From positions 284,811,836 to 284,875,835 of the forward strand of contig OZ010792.1 in the NCBI GenBank assembly GCA_963932465.1: 64,000 nucleotides of DNA, given 5' to 3'. This document shows positions 11,901 to 24,169 of this stretch, piece by piece. Origin of the DNA: Maratus speciosus (Eukaryota; Arthropoda; Arachnida; Araneae; Salticidae). The position numbers and the translations under genes are program-made. The notes beneath the pieces were generated by a model. The model was not told the origin of the DNA and did not search any database. It was given only the letters and a program-made list of their open reading frames with translations. Every line of letters begins with the position of its first letter. Positions within the stretch are counted from its first letter, which is position 1.

Positions 11901-12045
11901 CACGTAGCTAGAGATACTTGGTAATTTTAACACGTGCTCGATATTGCGGTTCTAAACCTTTAAAAGAGAAAAGGAATAATGCTTTCTCCCTTTTATTCAA
12001 GTTTTACGAGAAAATAAAATTTTCGGTCAGTTGAAATTTGGCATC
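11780..12045. repeat. Dispersed repeat, second copy at 39770-40090
   Basis: The shared blocks ATATCAGAATAAAA, GAGAACTTATCATC and AGATACTTGGTAATTTTAAC occur in the same order and orientation in both copies. No coding content. It overlaps the end of the 383-bp duplication. Confidence 0.65.
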
Positions 12046-12093
12046 TTTATTTAAATTGTATGTTAAATTTAAGAATATCATATTTAGCTTATA

Positions 12094-12132
12094 CTAGCTG
12101 TTACCCGTGACATCGTTCACGTAATATTTAAA
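12094..12132 (-). mobile_element. Isolated Helitron-type 3' terminus
   Basis: On the minus strand CGTGAACGATGTCACG forms a 5-bp stem with a 6-nt loop, followed by GGTAACAGCTAG and then T. This is the Helitron 3' pattern and matches the end at 2623 in GTTAAACAGCTAG style. I found no matching 5' end to the right, so the element is truncated or its 5' end has decayed. Confidence 0.6.
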
Positions 12133-12250
12133 CAAGAATAAATGCATCAAGTAAAGAAAAAGTTCGATAAATTAAGGCATATACAATTATCCGTTTATCA
12201 CATTTTATAATAGAAACATTCTGATGACCCCAATTTGCATATTTTATATA

Positions 12251-12697
12251 CCGGTTGTCCTAAAAAGGACTGACTGATTTTAAAATTCAATAACTTGCAA
12301 ACGGTGACAGATATTTAAAAAATTCTTGCAGGAGGGTTATGCATAAGGTCAAAAGTTTTTTTACAGTGATTTTCGATTTTAGTTCGAATTACAAAAAATA
12401 GATGCCATCAACAGATGCTAAATTCAGGCTCGATTTTTGCCACTTCGGGACCCACTCAATACATTTTTATCTCCTTTTTCCGCATGGAAGAACAGAAAGA
12501 CCACAAAATCGAGCCTGTATTTAGCGCCTACTGCTTACAGCGTCATCTATTTTTTGTAATTAGAACTAAAATTGAAAATAACTGTAAAAAAACTTTTGAC
12601 CTCATGCATGACCCTCCTGCAAGAATTTTTTAAATATCTGTCACCGTTTGCAAGTTATTGAATTTTAAAATCAGTCAGTCGTTTTTAGGACACCCGG
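12251..12697. mobile_element. Fold-back mariner-type MITE, copy 1
   Basis: The ends are CCGGTTGTCCTAAAAAGGAC and the reverse of CCGGGTGTCCTAAAAACGAC, with TA on each side (12249-12250, 12698-12699). Inverted arms of about 200 bp share TGACTGATTTTAAAATTCAA and CGGTGACAGATATTTAAAAA. A second copy is at 30537-30979. TA duplication and absence of coding suggest a Tc1/mariner-mobilised MITE. Confidence 0.88.
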
Positions 12698-12699
12698 TA

Positions 12700-14934
12700 T
12701 ATATAGGATCATTTTGATTTTCTTCGTGAGCTTGCAATTTTGTTACGCATTTCTAAGATTAAATGAGGAATACATTTACATACTGTTATTCTATATTATT
12801 ATTTATATTAATTATATTTTATTTTATTCCTTTAATCGATATTGCATGAATTTATGTTTTTGTGATAGCAAACATTGGTTAAAGTGATTTCATTAGCAAG
12901 TATTTTAAGGGTAAGTGGTTATTAACAGGTCACTTCAGACATGACTTTGATTAGATTAGAATAATCTAAAAATCAACATACAACGTTTCTATTCCAAAAG
13001 ATCTCATTTTGGGGGGAAAAAATCAAAAGCGGTGAAGCATAAAACTTGAAATATAGATAATAAAAGTACGAAAATTATCTTTAACTTTCAAATATTTATT
13101 AAAATTTTATTTCACAGTACCACACTTGTAACAGCTGTAGATCTATCAATAATATCAAAAATTTTATCACGCTCCAAAGATTCTTAAAGCCTAAATAATT
13201 ATTTATTAAGCAATATATATGCTTATTGTTTTAATGTGCGGAAAAAATCTCTTTATCAAAAAATCACCCCGATTATAGATAAATATTTCATATCGACTGT
13301 TGTGTTGTAATTTAGTATTATGGATGCTTCGAAATTTGCAGGAATGTGCTCCAATGGGGGACAATGAATATCTTTCAGAGGTATGTTTTACTGTATATTT
13401 AAATATTTTAAAATCGAAAGAAATTTCAGAAAATGATAACTGATTATTACTGGGTTTTTTTTTTTAATTGGCTTTTATCTTGTGCTTTTCAATAATCATG
13501 TCATCTTTAAAAATTAGAGGAATTGACATGAAAGGGGAATTTATTGCTTAATTAGTGACATCGGCTCTTTATACGTAAACGATGTTACATATAAAGCCTT
13601 GTTTCCAATTAAAATTAGTTGCTAAACATTTTTACATAGATTTTCATATACTATTTACTAAATTTTATAGAGACCATCATTGGTGGAGATTGTACGGTAA
13701 AAGCATGTTAAACTTACGTATTTGCGAATGATAAATTGAATGGAAATCACGCCATTTTGTGTAACTACAATAAAATGCTAATATTTTCTATATGAAAACC
13801 GGCTAATGATTTAAAATATGACGATGCTTTTACCAATTATTTTCCTACGGAATAATACTTTTAGAGATTAAAAATAACCCTTTCACTTCACGAATCATAC
13901 AAAAATATGCATTTTAATATGTTTAAAACATGAAATCGCTTAATGAAATTTAATATTATTATACATTTAGAAAAAAAAATATTTAAAACATTAATTTTAT
14001 TAATTACTAAATTTCGAATAAGAAATTGTCTTTAAAATGTAAGCTAAAATTGCATTTTGAAAATATGCAGATTTTGTGGTAAAACTTGAGTAAAACATTA
14101 TTTGTAAATTTGTTTGTATTTTTATTTTAAGATTTCATTTCTAATTTCGAAGCTGTTGAAATAAAAATGACGTCACTTTGACGGAATTAAAGTAAATAAA
14201 TATCATTTTTAAAATGAAAATATACGTACGCGTCTAATAGATAAACTCCCTTTTTTTAAGTTGGTAAAAAATGAGTACTTTGCATAAAACATATTACATA
14301 ATTTTTAACAGATAAACCTTTTTTTCTAAAAATGTCTTCATGAAAAGTTTTAACTGCCATCTTATAAAAATAATTAATTAAAATAGTATATGATATTTTA
14401 AAAATTCAATTCGTGTGAATAGGGGCAATATATACAATTAAATGTACTGAAGTTATATTTACATCCTTGGTTGTAAATGTCAATATGTTGACAGACGATT
14501 TTTGCTTCCGTGGAATAAATTGAGTCATAACGTTTCAATTTCAATGTGTAAAAATATATTTTTAGTTATTGGAATATTTACTTAAATCTTCTTTTTTTTT
14601 CCTCCACCGCCTATTGATATTGAAATTAAACTATTTTTTCATTTGTGAAAATAGCCTAAAAAATACATTAATCCGTTTTATTTCCCCTTTTTTCCACAAA
14701 AATGTCTTTTCCTCATAAACATAACGTGAAATTTGAAAGAATACTCTCATTTGTAAGTAACGTATATATTCAAACGTATTAATTAGCGTTAGCAAAAATT
14801 GTTTATGCTATTCATTTTAAATATCACGTCATTATTTATCTATTTTTTTAGTTGCTAATATTTGCAACTTTTATATCAATTTAATTAATGCAACTTTTAT
14901 ATCAATTAGGAGGTCATATTTTTCCAAGTGAAAT
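12700..14934. other. No recognised feature
   Basis: A long AT-rich stretch, with stop codons in all frames, no paired terminal repeats and no RNA signature that I could see. Confidence 0.6.
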
Positions 14935-15350
14935 ATTTTCTTAAGGGTGTATTCGAAAAAATATTTTTCCACCCTCAACAGCTCGAAATTTTCTGAGACA
15001 TTTTCAGACTCATTTTTAAAAGTAAAAACATGAAACTTGCTGGGGTGATTTCTGAAGACATGTTTAACATGCCGTATGATTTCATTTTCAGCTCAATTAA
15101 TTAGAATTTGATTTTTAAACAATTATTTTCTCAGTATGACCATTTTTTTCATTCCCAGATCGCCCGCTTCGGAAAATTTGGCTCAAAACGCCAACTTTGA
15201 CAGCGTTTTTTACAGTATTTTCTGCATTTATCAAAAAATTAAGAAGCACGGCACATTATATAGTTTCTAAATAAGAGAATTTCCCAGTTTGATGCGTTTG
15301 AGAGCAAAAATGAATTTTAAAATGAATCAGAAAATAAGCAGTTTGGATCG
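14935..15350 (+). repeat. Dispersed module related to 31930, 36390 and 57590
   Basis: Key shared text: TTCGGAAAATTTGGCTCAAA, then ACGCCAACTTTGACAGC, then a TATTTTCT run, with ATGCGTTTGAGAGCAAAAAT near the end. The 57590 copy has the same orientation; the 31930 and 36390 copies are reversed. No coding content and no clear ends. Confidence 0.6.
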
Positions 15351-15437
15351 GAATACACTCTTAATAACACATTCCTTTTCATTCTTTAACCTTCTAATTA
15401 CGGCACCATTTTTGACAAAACACCTCTTATTAACGTG

Positions 15438-15441
<4 letters not shown>

Positions 15442-15514
<73 letters not shown>

Positions 15515-15527
15515 TATATATATATTT

Positions 15528-15565
<38 letters not shown>
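15442..15565. repeat. (TA)n/(CA)n microsatellite
   Basis: Long alternating TA with two short CA-type interruptions. Open frames crossing it translate to IYIYIY and are artefacts. Confidence 0.95.
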
Positions 15566-17284
15566 TGAATAATTTTATTTTATATTTATGCACCTGCAAG
15601 CAATTTTAGTACATTTAAGTTGTGCTTTTTATGCTTTTTATATTAACTTTAATTATTTACTCAAGGTGAATTTAGCATAGGATTTTTAATTTTCCTTTAT
15701 TGGAAATTAATTGCCAAGTAGAAATTATTTTTCCGGGTATTGATTTTCTTGGCAACGGCAAAGAAATATTGTTAAATTCTGTTAAATTTGATAGGAAAAA
15801 TGTCCATTTATTCTCTATGAAAATAATGAAATTTCGAAATATTAATAAAAATATTTGTATAAAATTAATAATACATAGCCTATGTTCTTTTTCTTTTTAT
15901 ATTCTATCTATATGCAAAGATACAAAGACATTAATGCATCCGTTTTGATGTTGACTTCAGTCAAACTTTCGGACACACATTCGCATTTATAATATTATAA
16001 GGATGTATGACGTAAAGTAATGATGTTCATAAGTTAGCTTTTCCTAATATCTAAAAAGCTCAGAAAAGAAATATCATTTTTAGGTGCGTTCGTAATTATA
16101 TAAATACATGGCACCTAGAGTCGTGGTCTGGTCCGACCATCTGTCTGTTTGTCTGTCCGTTTGTCCGTATATAACAGCGCAAAAGCTACCCAACCGAATG
16201 GTTTGAAATTTAATATATTGAATCATTGCAGATGCTTGTCGAGTCATTTCAAATTTTATGAAAATCGAATCAAAATTTAAAAAGATATTAATAAAAATTT
16301 TCTTTATTCTATTAAATCGTGTCTTACGCAATTAATTAATGATATCCCATTATATGTTATGATTATAGGTTGCCATGGTGATTACGTGCTATTTAACTTC
16401 AATAAATTAACTAACTAACGTGCTACTTCATTTTATATATGTACTGTAAGATATACTTTGTGACACATTTTGAGGTTTTTCTGACACCAGGCGGTGAATT
16501 TTATAAGTAATCCAAAACTTCCTATTGCTAAACATTAATATGTCCTTGTCTTACATAACGACGTATAGCTACAATCTAAACCATTAATATCATATGAGAA
16601 ATTTATGTTTAATGATGTCACAAAATTACCCCATCAGGTGTGTTTACTTTGTGACAGTAAGGGTTTTTTTTACCTTGAATTGCAAGATAAAAAATCGTGA
16701 ATAATATAGACAGTGAAAATTATGCTGAAAACAAGTTAAACTGCAAAAATGAAATTGATATGTCACCGATTTGTGCCATTCTCCTCTTCCTTTACTGGAA
16801 AGAATCGAATAGCGGTTTGCAGTTTCTTGTAAACGTATCACACCTTTAATTATAATGACACTTTCATAATAATTCATACTCATATTTTTCTATTTAAATA
16901 TAGAAAATCCACTTTAATTCAATATTTTGAATTTATAATTAAAAATACCATTTTGGAATTTTTCTGGAAGTAGTACAAAATAAAAGAACTGCAAAATATA
17001 ATGACGGTTAACTAATAAACCTGGCTGGATGCGCCAATCCCAAAACTTTCTCCTATTTCATACATCTTAATATTTCAAAAAGTAGCTACACATGTTAATA
17101 CTTCAATATTATTAGTTCAATGCTATACAAACTTTGATTTTTATCTTAAATTTCTGCTTCAGTCAATTAATCGGAGTAAAAACTAGTTAATTTAGTTTAT
17201 GGGATATATTAAAATCAATAGTTTTTCCTTATTCTATTATCATCAGCTGTTTACGAATAGCCGTCTTAGCAGGACGCGAGTTCT
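15566..17284. other. No gene; one GTCTGTCC-type motif
   Basis: AT-rich. At 16138-16168 there is a GTCTGTTTGTCTGTCCGTTT motif. Comparable motifs occur near 18505 (reverse), 41405 and 62790 (reverse), usually at the edge of a repeat. Nothing else recognised. Confidence 0.55.
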
Positions 17285-17296
17285 CGTCGCTGCACG

Positions 17297-17541
17297 GCCC
17301 TACCAGTGGCCGAGAGGTTCTACTCTCGAAACTGATAGGCGGGAGGTGCTGGGCTCGATCCCAATAGTGCCCGTCGGCCTAATCGTTCGGAGTTTTCGTG
17401 GTTTTCTTCGAACTTTGGTTTTCCAAGCGTAAATACGGATTAGGTTCCCTTAGAAAGACCCCCACGGAGGGCACTCCCCCTTAAGGCCTATATGCCTCGT
17501 GCTGATAATTGGCTGTCATAAATACAACCAACCAACCAATC
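17297..17541 (+). mobile_element. tRNA-derived SINE, plus-strand copy
   Basis: The 5' part is like a class II tRNA (Leu/Ser type): box A TGGCCGAGAGGTTCT and box B GGGCTCGATCCC. A body with CGTCGGCCTAATCGTTCGGA follows, then a tail of AACC repeats. A 12-bp duplication, CGTCGCTGCACG, flanks it exactly (17285-17296 and 17542-17553). This is a retroposed SINE of 245 bp. The second copy is at 42260-42500. Confidence 0.92.
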
Positions 17542-17569
17542 CGTCGCTGCACGAACCGCCGATGGACAA

Positions 17570-18480
17570 TAGAACTACACACAATCTAGAAAATTATACA
17601 AAAAATCGCTATCACAGCGCCCCTTTCCCGCGGAATATTTCCAAATTCAAGGAGGGCCTGCTATTCATAGCCGAAAACATACACAAAATTTTTTGTTCAA
17701 TTCTATGCATAACTTTATACACTCTTCGATGGTACAGTAAAGCAAATTTTAAAGACATCGCTCTTAAGAGCCCCTTTCCGGAGGAATATTTCTAAATTGA
17801 AGGAGAAACTATTGGCAATAGCCAAAAACATACACAAAAAATTTGGTTAAATTCTATGTATAACTTTATATACTTTTCGATGGTACAATAATGAAAATAG
17901 TACAAAAATCGCTATTACAGCGCCCCCTTCTGGCAGATTATTTTCTAATTCATTTAGGAACTGCTTGTTATAGCCAGAAACATATACAAAAAATTTGCTT
18001 CAATTCTATGCATAAGTTGATACATTTTCGATGGTACAATAATGAAAACGGCACAAACATCGCAATTATAGCGACCCCCTCCAGCGGATTTTTTTCAGAT
18101 TCAGGGAAGACCTGCTGACCACAGCCAAAAACATACACAAAAAATTTGGTTCAATTCTGTGCATAACTTTGCACACTACTCGATGGTACAATATTAAAAA
18201 TGGCACAAAACTGCTATTATAGCACCCCCTTCAGGCGGATTTGTTTCAAATTAAGAGGGAGCTTGCTGACTGTAGCCAAAAATATACACAGAAAATTTGG
18301 TTCTATTCTATGCATAACTTTATCTGCTTTTCGATGGTACAATATTGAAAATGACACAAAAATCGCTAACAGCGCCTCCTTCTGGCGGATTTTTTTCAAA
18401 TTGAGGAAGGACCTGCTTGCCATAGCCAAAAACATAAAAAAATTGGTTCAATTCTATGAATAACTTCATACACTTTCCTA
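17570..18480. repeat. 151-bp tandem repeat, about 6 copies
   Basis: The landmark (C)AATTCTATGCATAAC falls at 17698, 17849, 18001, 18152, 18303 and 18449, so the period is 151-152 until a shortened last unit. Each unit also has TCGATGGTACAATA, ATCGCTATTACAGCGCCCCC and ACATACACAAAAAATTTGG. Units are diverged by point changes, so the array is not recent. Confidence 0.9.
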
Positions 18481-18984
18481 TGGTAAAATAGCGTCACACG
18501 AACATACGGACACACGGACAGACAGACATTTTCTATAAACATGTTTTTGGGATATCTTACCCTTAAAACGTGTAAATCAGTCGAAAACCGGAAGAAAAAA
18601 AAATTCGATTACAATACTTTCTTCTATTGAAAATAGAAGAAAATAAGGATTACAAGGCAATCGATAAAATTATATAAAATTAGGAAACATTTAACAAGAA
18701 ATATAGTTCTGTTTTGCGTTTTAGTAAATGACAGTGTACAAAATGTGCGGAATGAAATAAAAATATAGAATTATTGTTTTTGATTTCAATGAAGCTAAAG
18801 ATGTATAAAGCTCAAAAATTAGTTTTGCAAAACCCCCTAATCAACGACCTCTTCTTGATTTTTGAAACACCGGTGCCCTTGAACAGAAAAAGAAGATATC
18901 GGCATAAACCTTTCCTCTTCAATCTATGGAGAAAATTCTGAGATTGCAAAGTTACCGTAGTATACCGGACTGAAATGTATTCAT
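18481..18984. other. Spacer after the 151-bp array
   Basis: It starts with a run of GGACACACGGACAGACAGAC type (18505-18530), a reverse copy of the motif noted near 16140. The rest is AT-rich with no recognised feature. Confidence 0.55.
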
Positions 18985-19645
18985 AACTTTGCCTGATGGA
19001 AATAAGTCTTCGAGGCTTTTCTCTTTCTGGAAGATTGTGTCTGTCTGTTTGTTCTTTTTCTTCTGGTGACAGATGTCGTCACCTCTTTTCTTCCTCCGGA
19101 CATCGTAGCCACGTCATTTCCTCTGGCTTTTTGAACATCAGTAGAACAAACGCTTCCGTTAAGCAGGAAATTCAACTTTTTGTGTCACTTAGTGCCCCAG
19201 CATTTTGTTATGTCTTCCTACTTCTTGTTTAACTCTTCCACGAAGACTTCCACCAAATTTTCTGTCATTGATCATAAGATTTCTTCGAGGATTGATTTTG
19301 GAAGCCACTCCAAAATTTTGTTTCTGTTTAGTGGACAGATTCCGTTCGTCAAAATTCCAGACTTCAGAATATTCTGGTCGTCTGATTGCCTGGTAGTCAT
19401 TAGCTCTTTTAGATGATGCGGAAATTCTTTCTTTGGTACATTTGTGCATCTGCTACCAGAAGTGACTTTTTTCAATTTGACAAAATTTCTGTTCAGTAGG
19501 ATTTTCGAAGTCGGAAGAATGCCACAACAAGCGGCTGAAGAAGTGCAATTGAGTTTAGAGGGAGTGCGATGAATTTAATGTTATTTTTCTCATAAAAACG
19601 TGGTATTTCTGGACCTATATGAGTGTTTAGGATTTAATCCAGCTT
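18985..19645 (-). pseudogene. pogo-type transposase, C-terminal fragment
   Basis: Read on the minus strand across three frames, this gives the C-terminal part of a DDE transposase of the pogo/CENP-B/jerky-like group: IGPEIPRFYEKNNIKFIALP, then LLQPLVVAFF, then EFPHHLKELM, then ILKSGILTNGICPLNRNKIL and LPKSILEEIL, ending in a lysine/arginine-rich tail (RRKRTNRQTQ, SSRKRKASK). In this family the block after P-N-S normally reads QPLDV, and the D is the third catalytic acid; here it is V. The second acid region is also lost (ILNTH for D-N-x-x-x-H). The N-terminal two thirds are missing and no terminal repeats were found. Confidence 0.75.
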
Positions 19646-21616
19646 AAGTTTATATATTCTGATAATTTTTAATGTCTATCGTTACATGGAAAACTCAAAT
19701 AGGATGTTTAATCTTTAAACGGAAACCTGTTGGGGTTAGTTTTCGCCAATATTGCTGTGTCACAAAGTAGCCCCATCATGTATCTATATTTTGATAATGT
19801 TAATGTCTATATAGTTTTATTTTTATCTTTAATTTATAAGCACTGATGATGGGGCCTTAGAGGCTTCGAAATAGCTATATGCTTTTTAAAATTACTTACA
19901 TTTGTGTTCTTTAAACGTTGTTTCTCTCTTTTTAATATATTGACATAAAGTATAATCCTCTCTCCCTTTCATATATTATGGTAATCGTAATAAATTTTGT
20001 ATTCATGTATTTTTGCACAAGATTGCAAAATTTATTGCACCAAGATGTGAATATTTATAAAACTGTTAGTTTAGTAAGAACGCGCCTTAATAACTGCGTT
20101 TGACGTACACTTTCCAACTTGTTAAATATCTTTACGGTAAAATGATTATGATGAAAATAATTTATTTAATTTATATTTGTAAAAAAAATTAACCGTGTGT
20201 GAATGAAGAGAAAAAAAATAACAGAATTTGTATTTAAAAATATAAATTTAAGTGCATGCGAAAGACGCACAGATTAAATTCCTTTCTACATTTTATTGAA
20301 AAAAGTGCATATTACACAGTCAGTGACAGAGTCGATATTTATGCTGTGTTATTACATTTGAGATTTATCTTTTAAACTAAGATCACCGGAAAATCATGTG
20401 TTATTTTTTGTCAGAAGAATGTAAATAATTTAACAAATAATGAAAACAAATTGTTGCTTTCGTTACAATGATTGTTATAACCATTAATTTTCATATCATT
20501 ATAGAATAAATGCTAATATTTTAAGTCTTTTAGTAACACTTTATTTTTAAAATCTTTGATTTAAAAGATTCTTTAATATGTAAGGCCTTATTGAAAGATT
20601 ATTATAAAATAAATTTTATAAATACTTCATTGAAGAGTAGATATTAGAAAAATTCATTTCGATTAACATAATATGTATTCAATTTAAACCAATGAATTTT
20701 GTTTTAATTACATTACTTCTTGGGTTATTTTTTCTCAATCTATAAAAAGCATACTTTTATAGCACCAAAAATATCTTTATGCATATTCTTAATTTTTTCC
20801 ATTATAGCTGAAACATGTTTACGATTTCGGTTTGCCTGTTTCTTTGTTCACATTCTATTGATCGCAGATATGCATGTGTTTTCCCTGAACTGTCATGTTT
20901 TATTCAGGGGCATTAAAGCCTGTTCTCACTTGCTACCGTTAAATATAGCATTTAATGTTCATTTACAGAGGTATACAAAACATTTCGAATCCATTATGGT
21001 GTATGCGCTGTAATATTTTGAAATACATAACATAATCAATGCGCATTAAAACTCGACGAAAGTTATATGAATCTTCAGCAAAAACAAGCTCACAGTAGAA
21101 GATGGCTCAGGTATCAGTTACAGATTTAAAATGACTCAAGAAAATGTTTGGAGAAATTAAAGCCTATTCAGTGTTGCTGTTTGAATAGAATTTTAAGGAT
21201 GTTACACTATTTCAAGCAGGTTTAAGTGGGGAGGACTGCAGAAGGGCTAAAGCTTTACTAACACCACCCGACTGTTTCAAGCACACTTTTCATTTTTTGT
21301 TAATTAACTGAGATATTAAATAAAAATCATATAGATAGAACATAGCAAAATGGCTCGAAGATTATTATATTCATACATACAATTAAATACCGATAAATGA
21401 AAATTTTATTATAAGGGTGTTGTCAATAAATTAAAGTTATATAAGTAATCAATCCAAAATAAAGAAAAAATTGCAAGGCATTTGGCACCTCACTGAAATG
21501 CAATAAATGCGCTCATAGCTAATCGCAAATCCGATGGGAATGTAGCAGATGCTTACAATAAAAATTTCTGACATCCAACAAGTGCTTTTTTTAAAAACAC
21601 CCAGAAAGTAAACAAT
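19646..21616. other. No recognised feature
   Basis: AT-rich, with stops in all frames. One open frame of about 97 codons (20720-21013) has no family resemblance and I do not call it. Confidence 0.6.
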
Positions 21617-21885
21617 TGTGTAAATGTGATCACAGACCGAAAAAGCGTTTCGTTTAATATTCCTTTCAAAACTCTCAATCCTTTAATTATGCAATCCAAA
21701 TTGTTAATTTATAATTATTAAATCCTTATATACATAGATCGTAGCATCAATATTTTCAATTTTAAAATTATATGCGCTGTGAAATGTGTTATTTCCACTT
21801 ACCACCGGGGGTCGCACTCTGTTAAAGACAATTCACCTTCCGAACAGAACTCCCCCTATCCGCATTCGTATCGTATATTTCATAT
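21617..21885 (+). repeat. Diverged single copy of the GTGGGTAAGTGTGATC family
   Basis: TGTGTAAATGTGATCACAG and CGTTTCGTTTAATATTCC match the terminal part of the copies at 7277 and 53113. ACCACCGGGGGTCGCACTCT (21801-21820) corresponds to the CTCF-like block of the array monomer. GAACAGAACTCC follows in the expected place. Confidence 0.65.
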
Positions 21886-21962
21886 CGTATTGATTATGTA
21901 TCAGTTTGGAAGAGATTCATGCAAAATTATGGAAGTTATCGTGTCCATAAAAAAGTGATATA

Positions 21963-22431
21963 CAGGGTGGTTATAATTAAACTTCCCCTATAAACAGCAT
22001 CCTACAGCGCAAACGGGTGAAAGGAATGCAATGAAATTTGGTATATAGACTATACACGAGATGCGCTCACGGAATTTCGAAAAAAAAAATTTAGTTCCAA
22101 AATGTCCACCAGAGGGCTTCTTTTCCAGAAAAAACATTAAATTTAACACAATAAACGGCCGAAACAGCTGGTTTTACATTTTGTTACTCATAACTCTTGT
22201 TCTGGATTGTTAATATTGTTTCTGTATTCCGTTTTGGTCGTTTATTGTGCTAAATTTAATGTTTTTTGCGGAAAAGGCGCCCTCTGGTGGAAATTTTGGA
22301 ACTAATTTTTTTTTCGAAATTCCGTGAGCGCATCCCGTGTATAGTCTAAATACCAAATTTCGTTGCATTCCGTTCACCCGTTTGCGCTGTAGGATGCCGT
22401 TTATAGGGGAAGTTTAATTATAACCACCCTG
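21963..22431. mobile_element. Fold-back MITE with TA target duplication
   Basis: The ends CAGGGTGGTTATAATTAAAC are inverted at both sides with TA flanks (21961-21962, 22432-22433). The arms (about 200 bp) share CAGCGCAAACGGGTGAA and CTCACGGAATTTCG. Size 469 bp, no coding. CAGGGTG-type ends with TA duplication fit Tc1/mariner MITEs. Confidence 0.9.
22277..22291 (-). promoter_or_regulatory. CTCF-like motif in MITE arm
   Basis: On the minus strand it reads CCACCAGAGGGCGCC, which fits the CTCF core at every position of CCASYAGRKGGCRS. The other arm has CCACCAGAGGGCTTC at about 22108. Sequence match only; function is inferred. Confidence 0.4.
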
Positions 22432-22820
22432 TAGATAGATAGATAGATAAAGTTTTGAATTGGAGGTGGTTTTAAGTTCTAGGGGTTATGATCGGCATAG
22501 ATCTACAAAAAAGTTTCAGAAAATCCAACATAGGGGAGAATGTAATAGGTAGTATTTCTTACGAAATCTACCTAAAAAAGGTGATGAAAAATTCAGCGGA
22601 CGAAAACTTACAATTTTTTTGTATATAGCTAATAGAAAAAATCGCTGCCCGAAATTAATGATCTCTCTTATTCTGTCTTTGCGCGCTGCCAAATCTGTAT
22701 TGGGTTCCGCTGATTTTGTTATTACTTCCTCGCTCATAAACGCCAAACCTCCTATTTTTGTAAATGGGAAACCTTTTCCACTTCACGTGACTGATAACTC
22801 TTACTTTGGCTTAAGGAAAA

Positions 22821-24169
22821 ATGGTTGGACAAAAGCTTACGGCTTATAATGCGGGCTTCAAATTAGAAGTCATCAATTTTGCAGAACAGTCGACCAACTC
22901 AGTGGCTGCTCGTGATGTCACCCTCAATGAAAAACAAGTATGATAATCTATTAAGAACAAAAGATGAAATTTGAAAAATTCCAAATGTAATGAAAACTAC
23001 ACGTGGATGGAAACCCGACATTTCCTGCACTTGAAAAAAAAACTCACCGACTGGGTGCAAGTGTCTCGGCAAAAAGGGTTTAAAAACCCGTTGTAACCCG
23101 TACAAATATTCGTATCAAAGTTTTGAATATGATAAAAGATCCAAATTTACTGATATTTAAACCAGCAAATTTTATAGCATCTGAAGGCTTGCGCAATCGT
23201 TTTATGAATCGATATGGACTGTGTAGTGTACCAGATCTCGTACTAAAATTTCCCAAAACTTCAGAAAGAGCTAGAAGTTAAAGTTCATTTTTTCAAATGC
23301 ATGTCATCCATTTTCGAAAAAAATATACCCATGAACTTTCACTAATAGGAAACTTGTATGAAACTCCTTTATGATTTGATTTACCAACAAATTGCACATT
23401 GCAGAAGAAAGGTGTAAAGACTGGTTTTATTAGAACAATTGGTCATGAAAAAAAATCTGATTCACAGCTGTTTTAATGTGAATGTCGGGCGTAGAACGTT
23501 TATCTCCAATGATAATTTTAAATCGGAAAGCATTGCCTAAGAGAATGCATTTCCCCACAGGGCATTTTTCGTCCCTGCCTATCCGGAAGGTTGGATAGAT
23601 GAAAATGGAATTTTATATTGGTTTAAAAATGTATGGAGTAAAAGAAAAAGAACGGTGTAAGAAGCAATTACCGCTTATTTGTGATACGTTTAAAGCGTAC
23701 CGCACAGAAAAAATAAAACAACTTTCCTATGAGATTGGATCTTCGATAGCTATGATCCCCGGTGGCCTTACTTCTATTCCTCAACCACTGGTCGTTCGTC
23801 TAAAAAAGATACTTAAAGACAGTCTTCGTTCGAAATGGACTGAATGGATGTCATCTAGATTTTCTGCTGTGACAAATGGTGGTAATCTTTGAAAAGTTAA
23901 CATCTCACTATTTCTGAATGGGTGAAAGAAAACTTGGCTTGAATAGCACAATAAATGATCGTCCGATCTTTCAAAAAATGTTGCATCAGTAATGCGAAGG
24001 ATGGGACTGAGGATGATGTCAATTTTTGATGAAGATGGCGATAATAATGATGATGAATTAGACAGTGACGATATTCACCCTGATGTACCAATGAAAAAAA
24101 AGCGATTTCAAAGAGTTGCTTGAAAATTCTGATAATGACATGGATAATGATTTTGATAGTGAATTATAA
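22821..24169 (+). pseudogene. pogo (POGK-like) transposase, heavily decayed
   Basis: Several frames together follow the order of a pogo transposase. From ATG 22821 an N-terminal DNA-binding block reads LTAYNAGFKLEVINFAEQ, then VAARDVTLNEKQV. Next come PALEKKLTDWVQ and RQKGFKN, IASEGLRNRFMNRYGL, then LYETPL and LPTNCTLQKKGVKTGFIRT. From 23599 a longer open stretch carries the segment CDTFKAYRTEKIKQ, then SIAMIPGGLTSIPQPLVV, then WTEWMSSRFSAVTNGGNL. The end is acidic, as usual for the group (NDMDNDFDSEL, stop at 24167). The first acid is not seen (YETP for DETP), and the third is V (QPLVV for QPLDV), so it is catalytically dead in addition to its frameshifts. A possible right end is CTACTG at 24375. 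Confidence 0.85.

Larger units (their letters stand above)
21886..22590 (-). repeat. Dispersed repeat, reverse copy of 35475-35760
   Basis: GGTAGTATTTCTTACGAAAT, AACATAGGGGAGAATGTAAT and ATGATCGGCATAGATCT, and on the left TGGAAGTTATCGTGTCC, are reverse complements of text at 35490-35760. A MITE (21963-22431) sits in the simple-sequence tract between the halves; in the other copy that tract is (CT)n(TA)n. Confidence 0.75.

Noticed and set aside
15289..15609. Open frames of 90-106 codons on both strands
   Set aside because: Most of each is IYIYIY from the TA microsatellite. The same applies to 45487-45672 and 60039-60371.
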